Part shown: positions 1-6,654 of the stretch, in pieces
Numbering within the stretch: the first letter of the stretch is position 1
How the letters are laid out: every line of letters starts with the position of its first letter
DNA from: CAZTZL01 sp964617625
GTDB lineage: Bacteria > Zhuqueibacterota > QNDG01 > DSAB01
Assembly: GCA_964617625.1 (NCBI GenBank)
Contig: CAZTZL010000080.1
Coordinates: 1-13,352, forward strand
Direction of reading: 5' to 3'
DNA length: 13,352 bases
Notes under the pieces: model-generated
Told to the model about the DNA's origin: nothing
The model's database searches: none
What the model saw: the letters and a program-made list of their open reading frames with translations, nothing else
Made by a program: the position numbers and the translations under genes

Positions 1-950
1 GCGCAGAGCGGCCGGATCAGCTCGGCAAAGGCTTCGATCCGTTTTTCGTCTGGTGTTTGATATTTATTAGAGGTCGGATTGTAGGCGATCAAATTAACTT
101 TGCAGGGAATCGGGCTGAGCAGTTTCAGCAGGCGCCGGGCGTCTTCATCCGTATCGTTTACACCCTTCAAAAGAACGTACTCGAAAGTGACCCGCTTTTT
201 ACTCTTACTCGTATACTCTTTCACCGCACGGAGCAGATCGGGAAGGGGATATTTTTTGTTGATGGGCATGAGTTTGGAACGTTGATCATCCGTAGTTGCA
301 TTTAACGAGATGGCGAGTTTGAAAGGATGTCCTTCCCGCGTGTATCTCTGTATCTGCGGAATGATTCCCGAAGTCGAGATGGTAATTTTCCGGTGGCCTA
401 CGGCTATCCCTTCTGGGTCATTGATAATTGTCAGAGCCTCGATCATGTTGTCGTAATTGAGAAAAGGTTCTCCCATGCCCATGACAACGATATTGGTGGG
501 CTGTTCGCCGGTTTCACGGCGGATGCCCAGGACCTGGTCGATGATTTCAAAGGCCGTCAAATCGCGCCGGAATCCCATCCGGCCGGTGGCGCAGAACCCG
601 CATTTCAGGGCGCAGCCCACCTGACTCGAAATGCAGACCGTTCGGCGTTTCCCCTCTGGGATATACACGGATTCGATCCGCTGACCGTCTTCCAGTCCCC
701 ACAAGAATTTGGTCGTTTTTGATGCGGGTGAATTCTGTTTGCTGAGCAATTGGAGATTCCCGATTGCGGCGGACTGGTTCAATCTGGTCCGCAGGGGCAG
801 ACTGATGTTGCTCATTTCATCAAAATGATTCGCGCCCTTCTGATAGATCCACGACCAGATCTGCGAAGCGCGAAACGGTTTTTCTCCCAGATTTGTCACA
901 AATTGAATCAGCTCTTTTCTGGAAAGGCCCTTTAGAATCCGTTTTTTCAT
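1..950 (-). CDS. rlmN: 23S rRNA (adenine2503-C2)-methyltransferase RlmN, 3' end cut by window edge
   Basis: Radical SAM enzyme that methylates C2 of adenosine 2503 in 23S rRNA and A37 of some tRNAs, in the cytoplasm. The 316 visible codons show the family N-terminal helical domain (residues 1-90, with the LGEKPFRASQIWSWIYQKG motif at 21-39), the radical SAM cluster motif CALKCGFC (Cys113, Cys117, Cys120), the SAM-binding GMGEP motif at 158-162, and the STSG and SLNATTDDQRSKLMPINKKY blocks. The reading frame is open to base 1, so the C-terminus, including the second catalytic cysteine that forms the methyl-thioether intermediate, lies outside the window. The ATG at 950-948 is 5 bases after the stop of the upstream phosphatase gene, so it is probably co-transcribed with it. 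No strong Shine-Dalgarno is visible, only a GGA about 14 bases upstream inside the preceding gene. Identity is near certain; function in a stress operon is not implied. Confidence 0.97.
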   Translation of the reverse strand, partial: MKKRILKGLSRKELIQFVTNLGEKPFRASQIWSWIYQKGANHFDEMSNISLPLRTRLNQSAAIGNLQLLSKQNSPASKTTKFLWGLEDGQRIESVYIPEGKRRTVCISSQVGCALKCGFCATGRMGFRRDLTAFEIIDQVLGIRRETGEQPTNIVVMGMGEPFLNYDNMIEALTIINDPEGIAVGHRKITISTSGIIPQIQRYTREGHPFKLAISLNATTDDQRSKLMPINKKYPLPDLLRAVKEYTSKSKKRVTFEYVLLKGVNDTDEDARRLLKLLSPIPCKVNLIAYNPTSNKYQTPDEKRIEAFAELIRPLC

Positions 951-955
951 CGCGC

Positions 956-3172
956 TTATTTCATCCGGAGAACGACGAGTGTCAGATCGTCGGAGTATAA
1001 GTCACTCCGGGAGAAAGCCGTCACTTCGGTGAGGACATTTTCGAGGATTTCCTGGGCGCTGTTATGTTTGATTCTGGCCAGGCAGTCCAGGAGACGTTCC
1101 TCGCCGAATTCTTCGCCTGAAGCATTCATCGATTCCGTAATTCCATCCGTATAGAGGAGAAGTGTGTCGCCGGTTTGAAGCTGCACCTCTCTGGTTTGAT
1201 AATCAATATTTTCGATGACACCCAAAATCAATCCTCCCTCTTTGAGCAGGGAATGTGATCCGTTTTTTCTCCACAGGATAGGATAGTTGTGGCCGGCATT
1301 TGTATATTCGAAGGTGCCGTTCTTTGAATTGAAAATTCCATAAAAGAAGGTAGCAAATTTTTCAATGGAAGTGGTTTTTGTAATCTGCCCGTTCACTTGA
1401 CTCACCACATCGGAACAACGGATGCCCTGATTGGCCGAGATACGTAGCGTGGCCTGCAGGTTGGACATGAGAATTGCGGCCGGAATACCTTTCCCGGCGA
1501 TGTCACCGATGGCAATTCCGATTTTCCCTTCAGTCAGGGAGATGAAGTCGTAATAATCTCCGCCCACTTCCTTGGATGGCAGATTGTATCCTGCCAGTTC
1601 AAAACGTTCTCCAGTTGGCAAGACGTTTGGCAGTAAATTCTGCTGAATTTCACGAGCCAGTCTCAATTCTTCTTCCATCCGCTGTTTTTCGAGAATGTCC
1701 TGATACATATGTGCGTTCTCGAATGCGATGGCCGCCTGACCGGACAGTACGGAGAGAACGGTCATGTCTTCGGCGGTAAAGTGTGTTTTGTTCGCTTTTT
1801 TGCTCAACGTGAGTATTCCGCTTAAATTTTCCCTGTAAATCAGGGGAACGATGAGGAAGGCGTTCAGTTTTCTCAGTTTATCCAGGGACTTGTCGTCCTT
1901 GACGAGCAGGGAGATTTCGTCGAAACCTGTGGGTTCCTCTTTGGATTTAAGAATCTTGATCCACTCCTCATTCGGTTTCCAGTTGAACTGACCATTCCCG
2001 GTTTCAAGGGAGAAAGTACCGTCCCGGTTTGGCAGAATCAATTCGACATTTTCGAGGGCCATGGTTTCCCGGAGAGTTGATGTGATTTTCTGGACGAGTG
2101 CTTTTATATCGAATGTTGTGATAATGCTGTGGCTTAATTCCTGAAGTACATTCCGGTAGTCCGAACGTTCTCTTGAAAATATACGATCAAACACTTTTTC
2201 GATAAGATTAAAAATGGGCTGGAAAGTGAAAAGTGCCAGTACGATGAAAATGATTTCAAGAATAGGAATGTCGATTCCCATTGCGCTCTGTATCCATTTT
2301 TTCCCCTGTGTATAGGTAAGCAGGTAGAGTCCGATAATCAGTGCGGATGTGAAAGAAAAAATTAAACCCCGGCGGATAATAAGGCGTATGTCCAAAAACT
2401 GATATCGGATGATGGCCCAGGCAATAGAACCCGCACCGATAAAAAGAGCGCCGGAGGTTAAGAGATGCGATATAACCTGGCTTGTCCGAAGGATATTCAA
2501 AGCGGGGAAAATGAATGCAATCGCATAAAGGCCCATGCTGGCACGAATCCCCCAGAGAACAAATCCGACTTGTTTTTTTGAGCGGGGATTGGTCAAATGG
2601 CGATAGCCCAGCATCATTAAGCTGATTGAGAGGATAATATAAATCAGATTGATTAGCGCAAAACAGTTGGCATGGAATTTATAAATCAAACTGAGAAAAA
2701 GGAGTCCTATACCCATAAGAATCACAACGGGCTGGGCGATAACACCGAAGCGGTCGATCAAAGGCTGAAGATTGATAATCGAACGAACCTGTTCCGGACT
2801 TGAGAAAACAACCACGATGACAAAATGGATCAGGTGCGGAAGGAAGATCAGAAACGGCAGCCAGGAGTGGCGCTTGACCCATCTGTTTTCTCTCGGGAAA
2901 ATGAAAGAAAAGAGCAGCAGCTGCGGGAAAAAGAATTCCCAGATTAGAAACACCTTTCGAAAAGGTTCAAGATCGATCTGGGTACCGGAAGAATGACTCA
3001 GCAGTAGCCCGAAGGCGCCAAAGATGGGTCCTGTGCCGGCAAAAATCATCATAATGCCGGTTACACGGTTGATCCGCTGGCGGGGATTTTCCTTGAAAAT
3101 GATGATGCCGAGGATGAGAAGAATAATTCCGCAGATCAGATAGAAGAGCGATGTCATGTATTCCAGGGTCAC
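956..3172 (-). CDS. Membrane-bound RsbU-type PP2C serine phosphatase (multi-pass TM, GAF, SpoIIE domains)
   Basis: Likely the phosphatase of a partner-switching pathway, which dephosphorylates a STAS-domain antagonist so that it can capture an RsbW-type kinase. Domains in order: about nine or ten hydrophobic helices (residues 7-325) resembling the multi-pass sensor region of some histidine kinases (NPRQRINR at 29-36, P-I-F-N-L-I near 319-324); a GAF domain (about 345-490); a coiled linker with the REIQQNLLP signature (507-515); and a SpoIIE/PP2C catalytic domain to the end. Metal-binding acidic residues are all present: GGDYYDF (Asp539, Asp542), GDIAGKG (Asp557), YTDGITE (Asp676) and DDLTLVV (Asp728/729). 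The start is GTG, overlapping the rsbW-like stop as GTGA, with AGGAAG 8 bases upstream. An ATG five codons later is the alternative. The signal sensed by the membrane or GAF part cannot be read from the sequence, and the substrate antagonist is not encoded here. Confidence 0.92.
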   Translation of the reverse strand: MTLEYMTSLFYLICGIILLILGIIIFKENPRQRINRVTGIMMIFAGTGPIFGAFGLLLSHSSGTQIDLEPFRKVFLIWEFFFPQLLLFSFIFPRENRWVKRHSWLPFLIFLPHLIHFVIVVVFSSPEQVRSIINLQPLIDRFGVIAQPVVILMGIGLLFLSLIYKFHANCFALINLIYIILSISLMMLGYRHLTNPRSKKQVGFVLWGIRASMGLYAIAFIFPALNILRTSQVISHLLTSGALFIGAGSIAWAIIRYQFLDIRLIIRRGLIFSFTSALIIGLYLLTYTQGKKWIQSAMGIDIPILEIIFIVLALFTFQPIFNLIEKVFDRIFSRERSDYRNVLQELSHSIITTFDIKALVQKITSTLRETMALENVELILPNRDGTFSLETGNGQFNWKPNEEWIKILKSKEEPTGFDEISLLVKDDKSLDKLRKLNAFLIVPLIYRENLSGILTLSKKANKTHFTAEDMTVLSVLSGQAAIAFENAHMYQDILEKQRMEEELRLAREIQQNLLPNVLPTGERFELAGYNLPSKEVGGDYYDFISLTEGKIGIAIGDIAGKGIPAAILMSNLQATLRISANQGIRCSDVVSQVNGQITKTTSIEKFATFFYGIFNSKNGTFEYTNAGHNYPILWRKNGSHSLLKEGGLILGVIENIDYQTREVQLQTGDTLLLYTDGITESMNASGEEFGEERLLDCLARIKHNSAQEILENVLTEVTAFSRSDLYSDDLTLVVLRMK

Positions 3173-3594
3173 GGTTTTCGCTTCCTGATTTTAAGCGTCA
3201 TCCGAATCGTTGTCCCACTTGGAGAAAAGCGGAAGGAAACCCTGTCCATCAAAGATTTGAGAATAAAAATTCCCCTGCCGCTTTCCTTCATAATATTTTC
3301 CGGTTTGAGAGGATCTGAAAGCTTGTCGGGATTGAATCCTTTCCCTTCATCTTTCACTTCGACAGTCATCTCCCTGTTCGTAACCCGGAAACGGATAGTT
3401 ACCTTTTTCCTGGGATCTTTATGATTGCCGTGCACGATAGCGTTGCCCACCGCTTCGGTGATTGAGATAGCGATATTGTTGCTTTGATCTTTTGATAATC
3501 CGGAGGATGTACTGATTTTCTCCGCAACCTTTTCCACTTCGATCAATTTTTCAAGTTTGCTTGGAATGGTAAAGGTATATTCTTTTTGATTCAT
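3169..3594 (-). CDS. RsbW-like anti-sigma factor / serine-protein kinase (GHKL ATPase domain)
   Basis: Small ATP-binding protein of the RsbW/SpoIIAB group, which typically phosphorylates a STAS antagonist and sequesters a sigma factor. At 141 residues it has the usual family length and is almost entirely one HATPase_c domain. The N-box is ITEAVGNAIVHGN (45-57, with Glu47 and Asn51), the G1 box DEGKGF (82-87), the G2 box GRGIFILKSLMD (106-117) and the closing SGTT (126-129). The ATG at 3594 has only a weak Shine-Dalgarno and follows the barrel gene by 27 bases; its stop overlaps the GTG of the RsbU-like gene. Pairing a kinase with its opposing phosphatase in adjacent overlapping genes supports one signalling module. 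Whether it binds a sigma factor or only works on an antagonist (RsbT-like switching) cannot be told, as neither partner is visible. Confidence 0.9.
   Translation of the reverse strand: MNQKEYTFTIPSKLEKLIEVEKVAEKISTSSGLSKDQSNNIAISITEAVGNAIVHGNHKDPRKKVTIRFRVTNREMTVEVKDEGKGFNPDKLSDPLKPENIMKESGRGIFILKSLMDRVSFRFSPSGTTIRMTLKIRKRKP
3181..3186 (-). promoter_or_regulatory. Shine-Dalgarno AGGAAG supporting the GTG start of the RsbU-like gene
   Basis: AGGAAG lies inside the end of the rsbW-like gene, 8 bases before the GTG at 3172. It favours GTG over the in-frame ATG at 3157 and fits translational coupling across the GTGA overlap. Confidence 0.6.
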
Positions 3595-3621
3595 GATCGC
3601 TTTATCATTTTTAGTTTCGGT

Positions 3622-5547
3622 TCAAAGTTTCCAGCTCATATTCAGGTCCAGCCGGGTGAGAACATGTTTTTTTTGATCGAGAATTCTTGTGCCGATGATG
3701 TTTCCATTGATAAAGAGAGCGAGCCGTTTCCCAAAGTATTCCAGACGCAGTGTAGGACCATAACTTCTAAAATTGATTGTTCTTTCTTTCTGCTGTTCGT
3801 TGTCCAATCCGATTGCATACCGGTATCCCTGCCTAAAATAGAGCGAGTATCCAGATACGAGTTTGAGGCATCGCCAGGGACAATAATTTAAATATATTGA
3901 AAAATTTTGATTTTTCCGATCAATCAGTTTTTGTTCCAGCCAGTCCTTCCAGAGAAATTTTCCGTTTTCGTCCCATTCGAATTCATAATATAAATGTACG
4001 GATGTTTTAGACGACAATTGAATCCGGAGGGAATCTTCAATGCTCAATTTTCTGTAAAGATAGCTTTTTACTGTCGGATCCAGTGCTTCATAGTCGAAAT
4101 CCACCGTATTTACAAGAACCTCGGCAGTTTGTGTCATTCTTACTTTGCTTGAAGGAGTCCAGAGGACCGAGGGACTGAAACTAAGAATACGCGTCCAATT
4201 GTTGTCGGCGCTTCTTTCTCCAAAGATATATACGAAATGAAGCAGGTTGAGGTTCAGTAAGGTTCGCAATCTGAGCTCGGGAGAAAAGGTGTGGATTTCC
4301 TGAATTTGAAATCGGTATCTCAATTCATCCCGGTCGTCGAAATTTTCCGGGTCCGGTGTGTCGTATCGGTACCTCTGAATACCAGCAAAGAATCCAAGAG
4401 AATCCGCGTGTGAAATCCGCCACTGTGTGCCTAAATTTAAATTTGTATAGGTTCCCCGATTGTCAGGAGCAATCAGCGTAAAAGCACTGTAATTTTTTGA
4501 GGACAGAGAAGTTACTCCGCTCTCATATTTTTGATCCTCGCTTGCGTAGCGAAAGTCGAGTACCGTGCGGATGAGAGATGTTTTCCACAACAATCTGGCG
4601 GTTCCTTCCGCTTGAAAATCCGTCCGTATTCGCTTTAACCCTTTTTCAGTTCCGGTGATCTGGCTGTATCTCTGGGTGCGGTTAAAAAGGCTTCCGTAAA
4701 AAAGACATGAAATTCCTGAACCTACATAGTATGTCAATGTATTTTCAATGTGCTGACCGGATTCTGTCCGGCTTTCGATATCCCCGTACATTGAAATGTA
4801 GTAATCCCGCCGCTGATGATAGACATTTGCTTTCAGGGTGTCGCCGGTATTTTCATAGAACTGCCGGTCGAAAAGGCATGAGACGGTAAAGGTTGTGTTG
4901 TTTCTCTGATCGAGATGGTCCGTTTCATAATCAACAGATAATCCGTTGTTATAACTTCCAAGTTTAAAGTTCCTGTAATTCATCCCGATTTTCGTATTCA
5001 GCCCCCGATCCGTTTGTCCCATTCTCCGGTCCTCTTTAAGGCTGATCGAGCAGGGAATGTTCAATCCCCTGTTTTTATAACTGGCGCCGAATCCGACAGA
5101 ATGGGTCTGAATATCATTTTGAAGTGTATCGAGATAACCGGATTGCTTATCGGAAAGGAAAAAGCTGTCTATCAAAAATCTGGTTGAAAAGTTCGGATTC
5201 AGAATGCGCTGCAGTTCCATGTTGAATAGATGCTTGTCTTTCCATTTGTTTCCGGTGGAAGTGACGAGCAGACGGGAGGAAGAGAGTGTTCCTCCGATGT
5301 TGAATAGATAAACCGGGGAGATTGCCTTGCCATAATCGAATCCCCATTCCCATAATTCCGTGTTCAGCCCCCGCATATAATTTGTACGGATCGAATCCTG
5401 TACGTTCGGTGGGATCTCCGATTCTGTCGTGTGCCCTGTTGTATGGATTACAAGGAATGCAATGTAAAACAGCCCACGGGCATATTTTTTCCATTTTCTG
5501 TTTTGATCTCTGTTGAAGAAAAAAAGCCTTCCAACTGTTTCTCTCAA
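3622..5547 (-). CDS. Putative outer-membrane beta-barrel protein of unknown function
   Basis: I do not recognise a named family. The 641-residue protein has a long basic N-terminal region (about residues 1-24), a short hydrophobic stretch (GLFYIAFLVI) compatible with a signal peptide, then some 590 residues of alternating polar/apolar segments rich in Tyr, Phe, Arg, Asn, Asp and Ser and broken by polar turns, typical of a transmembrane beta-barrel of 16 or more strands. No plug, carboxypeptidase-like or T9SS sorting domain is evident. The end, RLDLNMSWKL, is strand-like, though the last residue is Leu rather than the usual Phe. A Cys pair (CPWRC) sits about 80 residues before the end. The start is TTG at 5547-5545, overlapping the DUF502 stop as TTGA, with GAGGA 9 bases upstream; no in-frame ATG occurs until after the signal-like segment. 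Its position directly before the RsbW/RsbU-like pair hints at an envelope link, which is inference only. Confidence 0.75.
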   Translation of the reverse strand: MRETVGRLFFFNRDQNRKWKKYARGLFYIAFLVIHTTGHTTESEIPPNVQDSIRTNYMRGLNTELWEWGFDYGKAISPVYLFNIGGTLSSSRLLVTSTGNKWKDKHLFNMELQRILNPNFSTRFLIDSFFLSDKQSGYLDTLQNDIQTHSVGFGASYKNRGLNIPCSISLKEDRRMGQTDRGLNTKIGMNYRNFKLGSYNNGLSVDYETDHLDQRNNTTFTVSCLFDRQFYENTGDTLKANVYHQRRDYYISMYGDIESRTESGQHIENTLTYYVGSGISCLFYGSLFNRTQRYSQITGTEKGLKRIRTDFQAEGTARLLWKTSLIRTVLDFRYASEDQKYESGVTSLSSKNYSAFTLIAPDNRGTYTNLNLGTQWRISHADSLGFFAGIQRYRYDTPDPENFDDRDELRYRFQIQEIHTFSPELRLRTLLNLNLLHFVYIFGERSADNNWTRILSFSPSVLWTPSSKVRMTQTAEVLVNTVDFDYEALDPTVKSYLYRKLSIEDSLRIQLSSKTSVHLYYEFEWDENGKFLWKDWLEQKLIDRKNQNFSIYLNYCPWRCLKLVSGYSLYFRQGYRYAIGLDNEQQKERTINFRSYGPTLRLEYFGKRLALFINGNIIGTRILDQKKHVLTRLDLNMSWKL

Positions 5548-6248
5548 CGGGACGGGTCCTCGCTGTTTTGAGAGAGGATATCCGGTTCCGTTTTTATTTT
5601 CTGTTTGTTGGAAAACAGCTGATTGATGCCTCTGCCGTCTTTCAGATGAATCGAGCCGGCAGACAGCACCAGTTTCATGGCATCTTCGACGCTCATCTCG
5701 AGATCGATAACATGTTTTTTGGGAACGAAGAGCAGAAATCCCGAAGTGGGATTGGGTGCCGTAGGAAGAAAGACACTGACGATATCCTGTTTGATTGTCT
5801 GCCGAATCGGTCCCTTTGTGTTCTGCGTAAAAAAGGCGATTGAATACAGCCCCTTTCGGGGGTATTCAATCAGGACTGCTTTTTTAAAAACCTCTCGCTT
5901 TTCGGAAAGCACCGCTTCGCTGATTTCGCGAATCGCAATGTAGATTCGGTTGATCAGGGGAATTCGTGTGACAATGAAATCGCCCAATGAGAACAGCTTT
6001 TTCCCGATATAATTACGCGCTATCGAACCGGTGAGAAAGATGAGTAAAAGAAGTGTAATCAATCCCAGCCCCGGAACGGGGGATTTGAAAAAATTAAGAC
6101 CGAAATGATTGATCAAAAACTGGCTGACATTGCTTCTCAGTATTCCGTCCATGAACTTGAAGAGCAGATAGAAAAGATAAATGGTCAATGTGATGGGAGC
6201 GAGGGTAAGGAGTCCCGCAATGAAAGTTTTTCGAATTTCGTTCCACAT
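5544..6248 (-). CDS. DUF502 family inner-membrane protein
   Basis: At 234 residues this matches the DUF502 family in length and pattern. There are two transmembrane segments (about 7-34 and 58-78), the first following WNEIRKTFIAGLLTLAPI, then a conserved soluble part with the P-L-I-N-R-I-Y motif (97-103), EYPRKGLYSIAFF (128-140) and the family hallmark PTAPNPTSGFLLFVP (162-176). The C-terminal 30 residues are polar and variable. Its biochemical function is not established; homologues are widespread in Gram-negative bacteria and related proteins occur in plants. The ATG lies 3 bases after the stop of the ftsB-like gene with GGGA about 8 bases upstream, and its stop overlaps the start of the barrel gene. 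This tight packing suggests co-expression with division and envelope genes. Confidence 0.93.
   Translation of the reverse strand: MWNEIRKTFIAGLLTLAPITLTIYLFYLLFKFMDGILRSNVSQFLINHFGLNFFKSPVPGLGLITLLLLIFLTGSIARNYIGKKLFSLGDFIVTRIPLINRIYIAIREISEAVLSEKREVFKKAVLIEYPRKGLYSIAFFTQNTKGPIRQTIKQDIVSVFLPTAPNPTSGFLLFVPKKHVIDLEMSVEDAMKLVLSAGSIHLKDGRGINQLFSNKQKIKTEPDILSQNSEDPSR
5557..5561 (-). promoter_or_regulatory. Shine-Dalgarno GAGGA deciding the TTG start of the barrel gene
   Basis: GAGGA is located inside the DUF502 coding sequence, 9 bases before the TTG at 5547. Together with the TTGA stop/start overlap it is the main support for a non-ATG start, since the first in-frame ATG would remove the signal-like segment. 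Confidence 0.55.
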
Positions 6249-6251
6249 AAC

Positions 6252-6560
6252 TTATTTCCCGGATTCTTTTTTTTCAGGGACGACATGATAGACCTTCTCG
6301 TTTTTTTTGGCCATGCCATATTTTTCCCTGGCAATTTTTTCGATATGTTCAGGATCGTCCAGCTTCTTTTTTTCTTCTTCCAACCGCTCTTTTTCTTTTT
6401 CCAGAGAGGCTATTTCCCTTTTCAATTGATGTTGTTCAATTTTGATACGAATATGCTGGATAAATCCTCGTTTCCCAATCGAAAGAAAGAAGAGGAGGAT
6501 TAGTAAAACGACAAAACTGAATATCCACCTCCTCTTTTTTCTATTTATTTTTTTTTTCAT
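6252..6560 (-). CDS. ftsB: Septum formation initiator, FtsB/DivIC family
   Basis: A small bitopic divisome protein that, with FtsL and FtsQ/DivIB, links early and late cell-division proteins and helps activate septal peptidoglycan synthesis. The 102 residues show the typical layout: a very basic cytoplasmic N-terminus (1-11), one transmembrane helix (about 12-28), a periplasmic coiled coil rich in Glu and Lys (about 36-68), and the conserved block DDPEHIEKIAREKYGM (68-83) followed by E-K-V-Y-H-V. The ATG at 6560 has no Shine-Dalgarno, which is unusual beside its neighbours. A sigma70-like promoter sits about 50 bases upstream, and an 11-codon ORF in the same frame ends five codons before this ATG. 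The eno-ftsB order also occurs in many Proteobacteria and supports the assignment. FtsB versus DivIC naming is only a matter of lineage. Confidence 0.9.
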   Translation of the reverse strand: MKKKINRKKRRWIFSFVVLLILLFFLSIGKRGFIQHIRIKIEQHQLKREIASLEKEKERLEEEKKKLDDPEHIEKIAREKYGMAKKNEKVYHVVPEKKESGK

Positions 6561-6612
6561 TAGTAACGGTTGCTAACTCTTTTTTTGATATTTTATTTTT
6601 CTGGCCATGTTG

Positions 6613-6640
6613 ATTATAAGTCAGAATAATTTCTTGTCGT
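6613..6640 (-). promoter_or_regulatory. Putative sigma70-type promoter for ftsB and downstream genes
   Basis: Reading the minus strand, a perfect TATAAT (6618-6613) is preceded by ACGACA (6640-6635, 4 of 6 matches to TTGACA) with a 16-base spacer. Transcription would start near 6606, giving a leader of about 45 bases before the ftsB ATG. It lies in the AT-rich 94-base gap after eno, where no terminator hairpin is visible in the minus direction, so read-through from eno is also possible. Confidence 0.5.
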
Positions 6641-6654
6641 TTTAATATAAAGAT

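Noticed and set aside
327..722. Plus-strand open frame of 131 codons
   Set aside because: It lies opposite rlmN, whose minus-strand translation shows the full radical SAM motif set; the plus-strand product has no recognisable features.
6560..6586. Hairpin TTAGTAA/TTGCTAA followed by a T-run, resembling a plus-strand terminator
   Set aside because: The stem is AT-rich, includes a wobble pair and has no plus-strand gene before it; on the minus strand it gains a mismatch and overlaps the ftsB start. The T-run is partly explained by lysine codons and AT-rich sequence.
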